Part shown: positions 21,170 through 33,344 of the stretch, one piece after another
How positions within the stretch are numbered: the first letter of the stretch is position 1
Layout: each line of letters starts with the position of its first letter
Assembly: GCF_048569485.1 (NCBI RefSeq)
Contig: NC_134357.1
Span: 476,929,260-476,993,259 of the forward strand
Reading direction: 5' to 3'
Length of the DNA: 64,000 bases
From: Anomaloglossus baeobatrachus
Lineage: Eukaryota; Chordata; Amphibia; Anura; Aromobatidae
The notes under the pieces: generated by a model
Seen by the model: the letters and a program-made list of their open reading frames with translations, nothing else
Told to the model about the DNA's origin: nothing
Database searches by the model: none
Program-made: the position numbers and the translations under genes

Positions 21170-22800
21170 TCTCTGGCTGGGACACATGTGTAAACCTTTT
21201 GGGGTGAGGGTCTAATGGATCATCTATACCTGGGGTACTATTAGGTAGTAAGAAGTTGGCTTTGGGAGATTTTTTTTGGCTATAGCATTTATTGGGGTAT
21301 TGTGGAGTGCAGTATTTGGGTTATACTGTACCTATTTTCCATTTCTTAATGCTGTGTAGGGCATGAGATATTCCCAGACTAAATTCCACAGGAATATATG
21401 ACGGCTGTTACACAGCTATAGAAATGGAACAGCTATAAGACACACACACAGAAGAAGGAAAGTGAAAGTAGGAATACATTGCTTATTATGCTGAGAAGTT
21501 CACAACACAAACCAGTCTAATACCCTGCAGAGCTCCTATCTAATCCTGCGCCCTCCAACGGACCTTCCAAGACAGAAGTGAAGCCCCTATCATCCCTGCA
21601 GTGATCATACACATCTCAGGTAAGATACAAATGTTATATACCTCTATAGGGCAGGACACTAAAGAGTATATACCTGCAGGAATCAATATGAGTCTTAAGA
21701 AAAGGTTTACTGGGCGATCAGCTTATTGGTATCCAATAATACTCACCTCGTGTGCAGATAATGCTCCTACTCACTATTACTGCAGTCTGTCCTGTATATT
21801 GTGCATGTGAGCTATTGACATCTGTTATCAGCTGTTCTAATTGAAGTCTGCATTTTTGTAAAAATTGATATTTTGCCAATTTCCTTTCTGTACATACAAA
21901 GTAATCTCATATAAAACACAACAAGATATTTTGGTTTCTGTGCTGAGATAATCTTATATATGTGCCCCTGCTGTGTACTGTGTAATGGCCGTGTCTGACC
22001 GAACAGGGACACATTCTGATCATACCACAGCTCCTGGGCCAGGGAGAATTTAAAAAAAAAGTATACAGACTTTACAGGACAGCACAGAATCAAAGCTGCT
22101 GTTTTCTGTGAGGTAAAATATGTCCATGCCTGTTTAAAGATGTTTTACCTCACAGAAAGAAACAACTGTGATCCTGTGCTGTAATGTCTGCATACTTTTT
22201 TTACTTCCTCCCCTGCCCAGGAGATGTGGTATGATCAGACCATGTCTCTGTACAGTCAGACATGGCCATTGTATATATATACATATATACAGTATAGGGA
22301 CACATATATCTCAGCATAGGAACATTTTTTTAACACATTCAATTGTTGAATCTCTTATTATTCCTGGGTTACGGTTCTATTGATTAACATGAAGTTTCTT
22401 TGTGGGACTATCCCTTTAAGAGTGGCTTGACATAAAGATCTGCAGGTAGTGTCCGACTAGACATGCTCGGCCTCTTTTATAGAAATGCATTGAGAGAAGC
22501 CTGATATGCAGGCATGCACATTGTATGTACTGTATGCAGTTACATATGTGGTCACTCGCAACAGCAATACTGGGGAATCCTGATAACATGTAGACCACAC
22601 TGTCACAATTTAGAAGTCTGTGTCCTATAGAGTATCTACAGACTTTTTTGCCAAGACTGAGCAACCCCTTTATGCCTGGTAATACTGCATAAATGCACCA
22701 CTCATTCAATTCAATATGTATGTTTAATACCTTTATATTCTTTTGTTCTCTGGTATCAACCATTATATACTAGGAAGAGTACAACATTTTGTATACTCTT
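21170..22800. other. Intergenic; weak hints of a host 5' region
   Basis: No coding gene. An interferon-response-like word GGAAAGTGAAAGTA lies at 21457-21470, and a consensus 5' splice donor (CAG then GTAAGA) at 21620. Two blocks at 21840-22100 and 22135-22330 are related to each other in a loosely inverted/direct way (both contain GGCC(A)GTGTCTGACC-like and CACAGAA words), suggesting an old repeat. Confidence 0.35.
21457..21470 (+). promoter_or_regulatory. ISRE/IRF-like motif
   Basis: GGAAAGTGAAAGTA fits GAAANNGAAA, the interferon regulatory factor site, and lies about 160 bp before a good splice donor. It could belong to a host promoter, but such words also occur by chance. Confidence 0.2.
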
Positions 22801-22807
22801 CCCTTAG

Positions 22808-23640
22808 AGACTCCACCAGCAGAATAGTGAGTGCAGCTCTGGAGTATAATGCAGAATGCAACTCAGGATCAGTACAGGATAAGTAATGTAATATATGTAC
22901 ACAGTGACTGCATCAGCAGAATAGTGAGTGCAGCTCTGGAGTATAATACAGGATGTAACGATCAGTACAGGTTAAGTAATATAATGTAATATAATGTATG
23001 TACACAGTGACTGCACCAGCAGAATAGTGAGTGCAGCTCTGGAGTGTAATACAGGATGTAACGATCAGTACAGGTTAAGTAATATAATGTATGTACACAG
23101 TGACTGCACCAGCAGAATAGTGAGTGCAGCTCTGGAGTATAATACAGGATGTAACTCAGGATCAGTACAGGATAAGTAATGTAATGTATGTACACAGTGA
23201 CTCCACCAGCAGAATAGTGAGTGCAGCTCTGGAATATGATACAGGATATAATTCAGGATCAGTACAGGATAAGTAATGTAATGTATGTACACAGTGACTG
23301 CACCAGCAGAATAGTGAGTGCAGCTCTGGAGTATAATACAGGATGTAACTCATGATCAGTACAGGATAAGTAATGTATGTACACAGTGACTGCACCAGCA
23401 GAATAGTGAGTGCAGCCCTGGAGTATAATACAGGATGTAACTCAGGATTTAGTAATGTAATGTATGTAAACATTGACTTCACCAGCAGAATAGTGAGTGC
23501 AGCTCTGGAGTATGATACAGGATGTAACTCAGGATCAGTACAGGATAAGTAATGTAATGCATGTACACAGTGACTGCACCAGCAGAATAGTGAGTGCAGC
23601 TCTGGGGTATAATACAGGATGTAATTCAGGATTAGTGATG
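22808..23640 (+). repeat. 95-103 bp minisatellite, about nine units
   Basis: Units share CACCAGCAGAATAGTGAGTG and CTCTGGAGTATAATACAGGA followed by AAGTAATGTAATGTATGTAC. Starts near 22812, 22912, 23011, 23107, 23202, 23298, 23393, 23479 and 23578. A shorter array of the same family in the opposite direction lies at 61795-62152. Open frames across it are by-products. Confidence 0.85.
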
Positions 23641-23966
23641 TAATTTGTTAAAAACTGCTGCCCCTATGCAGATCATGTAAACGATATGTAACTTCCCATA
23701 TTCCAAATCTGCTACCAGTTTAGCTCCTGGAAACCCCCATTTAGATTATATTACAAGTGGAGTTCAAAGTTTAAAGACTATAATTCCATTATCATGGTAA
23801 TAGTCTTGCTGATTTGTTAAAGGTAAAAGTGACAGGTATAATGTCTGTACATCTCTATGTGATTGTAGCTCTGGACTATATAATACCGTTTGCACAGTGT
23901 GAATGTAAAGATAACATTTCCGCAGTAGAATGTGCCGTACCGTACAGTCCTGATTATATTTACATT

Positions 23967-24455
23967 AAGGCTGGGGCCACACGGGGCACTACTGCAATCC
24001 TCGCATGACACTCGGCTCACTCTGGCAGTACAACAGGAGCCGAGTGTCATACGAGGGTCCCTGCGACTGATGTCCGACTGTCTGAGCGGACCTCAGCTGC
24101 GGGGGGTGGGCCAGATCTGAGGAGGGGTGGGCCGGCGCTGTAGAGGGGAGGGAGGGATTTATCTCCCTCTCTCTTCCGTAGCCGGCTATTGCCATTCTCG
24201 CACTGCACTAGCGGTACACCGGTGTACTGCGAGTGCAGTGCGATTTCTCTCTCGCCCCTTACACTTGAATGGGTGTGAGAGAAAGAGTCTCGGCTTACAA
24301 TCACAGCATGCTGCGATAGTTTTCTTGGTCCGATTATGGCTGAGAAAATAATCGCTCATGTGCGCTGACACACAGGCTAGAATTGGGCCGAGTGGAATGC
24401 GATGTTTTATCACACTCCACTCGCACCGATTTTCTGGCCGTGTGGCTTAGGCCTA
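23967..24455. mobile_element. MITE with GCCACACGG ends
   Basis: The left end AAGGCTGGGGCCACACGG and the inverted right end TAGGCCTAAGCCACACGG match over their inner part. About 490 bp, with palindromic inner blocks (AGCCGAGTGTCAT and its inverse at about 24010-24055) and no transposase. No target duplication was clear. Confidence 0.55.
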
Positions 24456-25974
24456 AGGCTCATATTGCAGTAAAATCAATACACAATCTCAAAGTAATAT
24501 TGTGTAGAGTGACAAATACTACTGTACATTGAATACAACTGGAATGTTGCTCAAAATTACACTCTCCAAAAGAAATAAGTCATTGAATCCCCAAATTACC
24601 GACATGTACGAAAGATTCCAAATAACATTCCGAAATGCTACACCGAAAGAATAGTCAAGTTCTCAATTTAAACTGTGATTCTTTGCCCAAAATCTACCAT
24701 TACCAATTAATACTGTCAAATAGTACTCAAATAATGCCGCCATACATTGCCTGTTCACTATAAATCCCAAATTGTGTCCTAATAATACAGATATAGCCAC
24801 TCGATGGTCCTCCAATGAACTGTTGCTTGCGTCATAGCATTTAAAATATCCTGAGAACCTAATTCACCTTTTTATGAGCAACTAGGGGATTTTTTGTATA
24901 TGCAATTTTTGGCACCCTGTGTGGGAGGATGGCTATAATTAACAAGACGAGCCCTTCATGTATATACTTGTTAGAAGCTCCTTATACATAGATCACCACA
25001 TTCACCAAACCAACCACATTTACGAGTAACCACTGAGCCAGCAGTGTTTATGGCTGAGCCAAGACATAGGCAATGTGACTTATGATCAAATATCAAATTT
25101 GATTTCTTTTGAACTTCTTGACCTTCCATTAGGTCTACAGTGGGTCAGAATTACGATAGCGGAGACATCAAACTTCACAATCTTTGAGATTGGTTTCTTT
25201 TTTGATTTCTTACAAATCTGAGTATCTAGTAAGGTATCAATACTTTTTCCAGGCTGTTATCAATCTAGAAATCCCCAAAACCTGTATGATTTTGCTAGAA
25301 CGATAGCACAGATAAGGTTGTTGTCAATGTATATATACCAAATTCCCAAAACCCAGACAAACTCTGCTAAAACAAACTATAGTGAAGCTGCCACACCTTT
25401 AGGAAATATTCCGCAGGTAAACATTTACAAGAATGACATATGGTGACGGGCAGGTAATGTCGTGTATGTCTGCGTCTGTCTGTGTCTTTGACTGTGTGTC
25501 TCTATTTCTCTGTCTCTTTCCCTATCTGTCTGTCTCTGTCTGTCTCTTTCTGTCTCTCTCTATCCGTCTCCCCCCGACATCTTATTATCTCACACATAAG
25601 CTTCTTATACTAACAGTTTATTTTGTTTCAATAGCAACCACTCACAGCTGCTATTAATAACCTAATAGCTTGTAGCTCCATTGATTTTAATGGAGGCAGG
25701 TTTTTTGGAGAGTAACTATAAAGCGCAGGGTTACATTTTCCCGTCAAAACATAGTCTACGAAGCTCCCTGGGTCACATCAGGCGTCTGTGCAAAATTTTG
25801 TGATTGTAAATGCGACGGTGCGGATTCTTTTAGCGGACATACATACACACACACACACACTCACATACATACACTCATCTTTATATATTAGATTTCATTA
25901 AAATAAAAAGACATATATTGCATGGCAATTACAAATATTATTGTCTGTGGACGTACGTGTTTCGACCTGTGGTC
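24456..25974. other. Intergenic, microsatellites only
   Basis: No gene recognised. Includes a TCTG/TCTC-type tract at about 25482-25570 and a CA run at about 25848-25870. The end (25950-25974) carries a GTTTCGACCTGTGGTCTTAG word discussed in the findings. Confidence 0.45.
25482..25570. repeat. (TCTG/TCTC)n microsatellite
   Basis: Imperfect tetranucleotide tract of CTGT and CTCT units, non-coding. Confidence 0.7.
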
Positions 25975-27975
25975 TTAGGCCCTGTGCGCACACTGCATTT
26001 TTACCCGCGGTTTTACCCGCGGTTTTGCTGCGGAAATTTCTTGAGAAATGCTTGTGATCTTTCTGCAGACATTTCCTAGCAAAACCTTTGGGAATAAAAA
26101 ATAGCTGTGCGCACACTGCGTTTTTTTCTCAAGAAAATTATTTCTGAAGAATTTCTTGAGAAAATTTCTTGAGAAAATGTGCATGTCACTTCTTTTCCGC
26201 AGGTAGCTGCGGTATACCCCCGGTATTTCACTCCATTCACTGTAATGTAATCGCAAAATACCGGGAGTATACCGCAGGTAGCAAATGATGTGCGGTATAC
26301 CCCCCGGTATAGCCGCGATTTACCTGCGGTAATGCTCATCGCTCCCTGCGGTTTTGCAGGGAAGTGATGTCATTATGACAGAAGAGGAAGCGGAGCAGAG
26401 TAAACACACAGATCACACTCACTGGATGCCGCACAGAAGCACTTCCGTGTGACCTCCAGGTGCCCGTGCAGTCTGTGTCCCGCTCCAGCCCCGCGGCTGC
26501 ACGCACAGCAGTATCAGTGTCTGCCCGCAGTATCAGCAGCTTGTCACCCTGCAGTGCGTGCTGCCGCGGGGATGCCGAGCGCTGCTGTCAGGAGGTGATA
26601 TGAGATCATTACCTGCTGTGACGATCTCCTGCCTCCTGACGTCAGCGCGGTCACTGCCGTCTATGCCCGCGGCCAGAGACTGTCACTAGCGGTGATGTCA
26701 CGGGCTCTCGCGATACTGCTGAGAATGCGGCGGGCATAGAAGGCAATGACAGCGCTGACATCAGCAGAGCAGGAGATCGTCACTGCAGGTAATGATCTCA
26801 TCTAACCTCCTGACAGCAGCGCTAGTCATCCCCTGCAGTGACCTGGGCTGACCTATTGATGTTAGCTCAGGTCACTGCATTACTCTCCCAGCCAATGGGG
26901 AACATTCTGTTCTTCATTGACTGAGACAGTGACTATGGTATGGATCGCCGTGGGACCCCCTTATTGGATTACGCCGGACCCGGATTTGATTGTTCTTGTC
27001 AATAAATTGGTGAAAGATGGAATGTTTTGGGGAGTGTTTTTTCAAATAAAACTTTTATTGTTGTCTATTTTTTATTTATTACTGACTGGGTTTGTGATGT
27101 CGGGTATCTGATAGACGCTTGACATCACTAACCCCAGGGCCTGATGCCAGGTGACATTACACATCTTGCATCAACCCCATATATTACTCCGTTTGCCACC
27201 GCACCAGGGCAACGGGATGAGTTGGGGTGAAGCGCCAGGATTGGCGCATCTAATGGATGTGCCACTTCTGGGGCGGCTGTGGCCTGCTATTTTTAGGCTG
27301 GGGAGTGTCCAATAACAGTGGACCTCCCTAGTCTGAGAATATCAGACCCCAGCTGTCCGCTTTACCTTGGCTGGTGATCCAATTTGGGGGGGACCCCACG
27401 TTTTTTGTTTTAAATTATTTATTTAATGTAAAATAACGGGGTGCCCTCTGTTTTGGATTACCAGCCAAGGTAAAGCTGCCAGCTGTGGTCTGCAGGCTGC
27501 AGCCGTCTGCTTTACCCTAACTGGCTACAAAAGATGAGGGGACCTCATGTCGTTTTTTTTTAATTTATTTATTTTTTGTCTAAATACAAGGCTAGGCACC
27601 CTTTAGTGCCACATGAAAGTCACTAAAGGGTGCCATCTTAGAATATGCAGGGGGGTGGGACATTATATAGGTCTTTCTCATCTATTATCTATCTCTCTAT
27701 CTATTTATCTATCCATCTTTCCCTCTATCCATTATCTGTCTGTCTATCTATCGATTATCTATCTATTATCTATATTGTTTATTGCAGTTACAGCATAAAA
27801 AAACCGCAGGGACCAACCTGCGGCAAAACCGCTGCAAAACCGCGGCAAAAACGTATGCATTTTTCCCGTGGTTTCGGTGCTGTTTTTACCACAGGTGCGG
27901 TAATCTTCAACTCCCAGAGGTTTCTCAAGAAATTTTCTTGAGAAAAACCACTTTTCTAGTGCGCACATAGCCTTA
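25975..27975. mobile_element. Non-autonomous DNA transposon, GTGCGCAC ends
   Basis: About 2.0 kb. The left end TTAGGCCCTGTGCGCAC and the inverted right end TAAGGCTATGTGCGCAC match at 14 of 17 bases. Both subterminal regions are rich in TTTCTTGAGAAAA and CCGCGGTTTT words in inverted relation. The interior (26390-27640) is non-coding. No transposase and no clear 8-bp target duplication, so hAT-like is only a suggestion. Confidence 0.55.
27685..27780. repeat. (CTAT)n microsatellite
   Basis: Tetranucleotide CTAT/CTGT tract inside the larger transposon. Open frames over it are by-products. Confidence 0.75.
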
Positions 27976-28480
27976 ATTGTGATTTCAGATGCTGGGCTAG
28001 TTCCTGCATGCTGTGCACTGTGCGATGTGTGCAATGCTTCCTGTTGCCAGTTCAGATCAGCAAGAATGAGCCAGCAACAGATCAGTGCCAGAATACCCCT
28101 TGTGCAGAGACCAGTGACGTCAGTTGTGGAGGTGCGCCAGGTATTCTTATATCGCTCTTTTCCCAGCTCATTACTGCTTCTCTGACCCTGCAATAGAGAG
28201 TGCGCTGTCATTGTGCACAGTGCACAGTGATTAGCCCAGTCTCTATGACAAGTGTGACTGATGACACTTCATTTCATGGAGCAGACAGGCGGTGCGGCAG
28301 TGATTGCAGCCTCTGCTCCCTGATGATGTTTTGTTTGAGTATCCCAGCATGCATTGTTATTCTCAAGCAAAGTGTCAACAGAGAGGAAGTAGGGGGAAAA
28401 ATACAATACAAATTAGATATTGTTTCCTAACTATACTAGGTAATTTTTAATGCAAGTATATTAGAATATAGTTTAGATTA
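27976..28480. other. Intergenic
   Basis: Unique-looking sequence with short GTGCACTGTGC-type words around 28010-28030 and 28205-28230. No gene recognised. Confidence 0.4.
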
Positions 28481-28612
28481 TAGCCCTAAATAGATAGGGA
28501 TTTAGATGAAAATGACTTTGGCCTTTTGATACCTTTTTAAATATAAGAGCAAGATGAAGCTGGATTAAGACATTAGGTATAGAGCATTTACTACCGATAT
28601 ATTGGGTGCCAA

Positions 28613-29779
28613 TGTGACGCCCTGGACCCCAGGGGTCACAGTACAGTAGCAACACACACACACGCCCCCTCCCCTGGTAGGGAACACCCGTCAACAAAAC
28701 CCTTGTTGCCTCCTCCAGGGTCTGATGTCCACACCAGGTGGGGCGGAGCCAGGCGGTTGGCCCCACCCACGGAGGAGTACACAGGCCTGGAGGCGGGAAG
28801 GAGGTGGAGTGGAGTTGTGAAGTGGAGAGACTGTGTGCGTCTGGGTCGGAGCCCAGGCACAGTCAGCAAGGTCGGCAGACGGTGGTGGCCATCTGCAGGA
28901 GTTATTGGACGTCCGTGGAACTGTAGGACCGGGGTCGGGCGGTGGCCCGCCGGTACCGAACCGGGGAGCGGAGGGAAGCTAAGCACCAAGGCAGGGTACT
29001 CAGACCCCGACTGGGCTCGGAAGCCGCCGTAACGGTCAAATTCGCTGATTGCGGTCTGGACCTCAGGGGCTCCTTCCCACCCAAGTCCCGGCAGAAGGCA
29101 ACAGCCCAACCCGTCCGGATAAGAGCCACCGCCAACGGCCAGAGATCCAAGGGCCAGCGCCTGCGGGCAAGACAGGCTCTCCCGACACGTACAAGCCGGG
29201 GAGCGGACCACCCGTGGGAATCCATAGGGGTCAAACACTTACACACAGGTGCAGGGAAAGAAAGCCGCCACCAACCCGTCCGGGGAGAGTGAAGAAGCCG
29301 CAGCCGACTTTGGGTCCCGTCCATCCAGCCATTTGGTTTACTACCTGAGTGAGTGCATCAGTGCCATCCGGCACAGCGCCGCACCGCTGCTCCGCATCCG
29401 CGCTGCCTCCCCGCATCGGCACCTGCACCTATCCCCTACCCACCAACATTCATCCATCCATCCCCCAACCGGGGCCCCGGGACCAACCGCCCCTTCTCAC
29501 GGAGGGGCTAACACCTCAGCTGCTCCCCGCCATCGCTCCCGGGAAACCCCCGTCACCAGCAGCGGTGGTGCCCACCATCACCACAACCCCGTGGGTGGCG
29601 TCACAACCAACATCCCACCACCAAACCTTCCCCTTTCACTCATGGGCGAGGAGGCGCTGCTCGAGCCCCGGGTCCGGCCCCGTGCTCGAGCCACCGAGGA
29701 GCAGAAGCACAGGACCCGAGCGCCAGAGATTCCCCCAGGCGAGCGGCGTTCCCAGAAAATCCCCTCTCCACCCGCGGCA
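28613..29779 (+). mobile_element. LTR-like element E (solo), 4-bp target duplication
   Basis: 1167 bp, starting TGTGACGCCCTGGACC and ending CCCGCGGCA, flanked by CCAA at 28609-28612 and 29780-29783. Removing it brings GGGTGCCAA and GATCGCC together, which matches GGTGCCAAGTCGCC of the next repeat unit, an independent proof of the boundaries. It is very GC-rich on the right side with words shared with elements C and D (GTGGGTGGCGTCAC). Several long open frames on both strands are by-products of base composition. Confidence 0.7.
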
Positions 29780-30954
29780 CCAAGATCGCCATTTTGCACC
29801 TTTTAAAACTTGCTATCAACACGTAATTGAACAGAACTGGTACCAATAAACAATGCAAAAAAAGAGTTCTCGAGTTTCAACAATTTTTGCCTGATAAAAA
29901 TCAAACAAACAAAAAGTTTCTCCACCTTCTCCTATGTAGCAGCCCGTGATGGCATCCAAATCCTGTACAAATTTTTCACGGACGCATAGACTTACATTGC
30001 CGAATTTCATCCCACAGCCGGATAAATATCGGACTTGTCGGTGCGATTTTGCGCCGATCAATTGGTCCGCAAACAAAATTAGCTATGTGCGATCTGTGAA
30101 AATCATAGATAGAACTAGTACGTGAAATATGTACATCTAAATGGGTCCTAAATATCTCAAGGTGGCACTGAGCGCGAAATACGTTTTTACTTGGCACCCG
30201 CTGTATCACTAGTATAAAGAATTAGAGGTGTAACGTGAACCTTCTAGGACCAGTGACAAACCTGTAATGGGACTCTCAAACCAACATGTGCACAGATTAT
30301 GATTACCTTAACTCACGTGACCTAGATAAAAGCTACACCGATGATGGACATACCTTTACTAAATATCTGACATCTTCAGAGAAAAGGCGCTGTCAATAAT
30401 GAGATATGGCGAAGGGTGGAAAATAAAGATAGATAGTTTCTTGAAACAAGAGCAAGACATATTGAGTTATTAATATATCAGGTGCCAAGTATCCAACACC
30501 CTTAGTAAATATCCTGCAGCTCTTCGTAAAAAAAATGGGCACGGGACAAGATCATTAATTGTGAAATGTGGTAAGGAAATAGAGAAGCAAAGCAATGTAA
30601 GCTCAAGGTGTTAGGTATAAAGCATATAGGTATAATGGTGCCAAGTCGCCAATTTATACCTTTTATATCTGCCAACAATTTGTGATTGGATGAAATAGCT
30701 TTCAATAAGGATTGCATAGAAGTTTTCTCAATTAAATTATCTGAAGGCAGAGGTGTCATTGAGTAATAAGCAGATTTTTACTTGGCACCTGATGTATCTC
30801 TATGAGAAATAATTAGCAAAGGTGTAACTAGGAGCGCCTGGGTCCGAAATCAGAATCTGTACAGTGTCCCTTGAGGTATCACGTGAACTGTATAATTAAT
30901 TTACATGATCCACATAAACTGAAATGAAATTAGACTATACTGATGATGGTATAT

Positions 30955-31105
30955 CTTGGTGGATTGGATGGTGGACTTTTGGTGGACTTGATGGTGGACT
31001 CTTGGTGGACTGGATGGTGGACTCTTGGTGGACTTTCTATACTGATGATGGTGGACTCTTGGTGGACTGGATGGTGGATTTTTGGTGGACTTTCTATACT
31101 GATAA
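30955..31105 (+). repeat. GGTGGACT-rich short tandem repeat
   Basis: Local expansion of GGATGGTGGACT and CTTGGTGGACT words within one unit of the long-period array. It creates a repetitive open frame on both strands that is not a gene. Confidence 0.7.
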
Positions 31106-32530
31106 TCACATGCCTTTACTAAATATTTCAAAAATCTCCAAGAAATGGTATGAACTGGCAAGAAGGAGATATGGTGACAGGTGGTAACTGCTGCAAATTC
31201 AGGAACAACGAAAAACAGGCTCAGTGCTTTAGAGATAGAACAATGGTTACATGCATTCCAACCCTTAGTTGTTGGCATCGGGAAACCAGTCAATATCACA
31301 GAATGACAAACACCCTGTGAGGAATTGTGGGTGGCCACAACCCCAACATGCCTATTCTTTGCGCATCCATATCTATTCCTTCCATTCCATGCGTATTCTT
31401 TACAACTCCAAACCTGGCTCCTGCCCCCCTGAGAAGCTGGGGCACAAAACCCATGTAAAATCCCTAATTTCCTGAAGGTTTTATCAGAGTCCATGAGATT
31501 TAACAACTTTTCTAGAATTCTAGGAAGTGTACCTTTTTTTGTGAGCCTCCCTGACATTTCGAGAGTTGCCAAGTATAGATGTAATGGATGCCAGGTTCAT
31601 AATTGACACTTGTTAAATCTGAAATCAATTTATCATTGGATGAAATAAGTTTCAATAAGCATTTCGCAAAGGTGTCCTAGATTTTACTTGGCGCCTGCAG
31701 TATCTGTAAGTGAAACTAGAAGCTTGTGGGACCTGGAACAAAATCTGTAACCTACCATGTGCAATTTATCATACTGGCATCTTACCCGCATCAGAAACCA
31801 GGACTCCGTGCCAACTACTGCCACCTATAGCAACTCATAATGAGGAATGATTTAGGAAATTGCACCACAATCTAAATTCTTGCTAGATCTGGTGTGAATC
31901 GATTTGCAGGACCACTTCGGTAAATTGGGGCTGTTGGATGGGAGCACTGGGAACCTCTTCCTACCTGCCAGGATCTGTGGCTCTTCTTTTTATTAATCGG
32001 CTTGGTGCAACGTCACATGCACATCATGCCATAACATTGAGGTTACCTAAGGTCGGGGAATCAAAAGAGGAATATGGAATGTCGTTATGTATAAAGCAGT
32101 TCACAGGGTAGCTGCCTGGAGGCCACAAATCACTGTAAATTTCCTAAATCATCATAAGGATAGGCCATCAATGTATAAGTAGTGGACAACCTCTTTAGTA
32201 GACGGAAAGTCTAGGGGTGTAGGGGTAGAAAGGTAGCCATCGCATCCAAGTCCTTGTACTAATATGGGTGCCAGGTCAACATTTGACCCCTTTTAAATTG
32301 GCTCTCAATATGTGATTGACAGAAGCTGTCATAGACGTGTTCTAGATGACCACTCCTTGAGGCACAAGTGGCGTCGACTACTAGGTGAGTTTTTATTTGG
32401 CTCCTACTATGGCTCCTTAATGAATCAGTAGAGGAGTAACTGGAAGATGCAATGGTTGACAACACCTGTATTATAAAGGGGAGTTCTGCTACACATTTTA
32501 TTGGTGTTCCTGGAGTTTCAAGTTTCTAAA

Positions 32531-32908
32531 TTTTGATAACAATAGGCAATAATACACAAAATTTTATGTACCTCCCATAATGATACAAGTGTAAACCTAT
32601 ACTTGGTTTTTATACCTTGGCCAGTCCAGGCCAGAAACGCGTTGGTATAAATAAAAAACGATTTGGAATCCCAAGCCTCTTCATTCCCTCAGAAGAGCAT
32701 GCCTAAACATGACAGGCTCCATTTTTGTGACTGTTATCCTACTTAAGTCAAACATTCATTCAGGCAATGTCTCACGGAGGAGAAGTAAATAAACACGAGG
32801 GAGTGAGAGGTAGTAAAAGTCTAAACAGGTTGTGTAGGATGAGGTGACCTGAGAAGTCTACTCAGATGGCTGACTGATCAACACAAAGAAAAGAATCTTG
32901 CACTTTGT
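32531..32908. other. Intergenic
   Basis: Unique-looking. Contains CAGAAACGCGTTGGTATAAA at 32634, a word type discussed in the findings. No gene. Confidence 0.4.
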
Positions 32909-33344
32909 CTTACTTATAGTGATGAGCGAGTACTAAAAAGCTCGGGTGCTCGAAGCTCGGGCCGAGCCTCCCAAGATACTCGTGTACTCGGCCCGAGCAA
33001 CGAGCCCAATGTTATCCTATGGGAGACCCGAGTATTTTTGTGAAATGACCCCCCGGCAGCATGTAGAAACCCTAAAAATGTCACAAAAGTCTCAGAAGAG
33101 TGCTCAAATGACATGGCAACAGCATGGGGAAGACCCCTTGAAGCATTTATCACTCAAAAGTCACAGCTGTGAACAATTTTGTCCGCGTTTCACGCCATTT
33201 TTACGGACTCACCAGAAAACCTTCCAAAATGACCCCAAAATGATTTTTCATGGCAGAAATGTTAAGGGCACATACCCAATAGTGAGATAGAGCTGGTGTA
33301 TGTTACTTTTTGAGATTAATACATGAAAGATTTTACGTGAAAAC

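Larger units (their letters stand above)
28480..32530 (+). repeat. Old long-period tandem repeat, about four units
   Basis: The same ordered set of words recurs about every 700-950 bp: GGTGCCAAG (29775 region across element E, 30637, 31588 as GGATGCCAGG, 32267), then CCTTTTA and a GTGATTGGATGAAAT word (29815, 30680, 31635, 32310), then TTTTACTTGGC (30183, 30775, 31682, 32388), then GTGTAACT...GGACC, then GATGATGG...CCTTTACTAAATAT (30340, 31105). Units are diverged and unequal in length. GGTGCCAAGT and ACTTGGCACC are inverses, so each unit could fold. No coding motif. Split by LTR-like element E. Confidence 0.55.

Noticed and set aside
22962-23482. Minus-strand frames with repeated ELHSLFCWCSHCVHTLHYL-type peptides
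   Set aside because: By-product of the 95-103 bp minisatellite; the same appears on the plus strand at 61762-62168.
28636-29849. Several frames of 100-200 codons on both strands of element E
   Set aside because: GC-rich composition with few stops; no domain or motif and mutually overlapping on both strands.
30901-31572. A 223-codon minus-strand frame
   Set aside because: It crosses the GGTGGACT repeat and a unit of the long-period array; the C-terminal part is a simple repeat and the rest has no recognisable motif.
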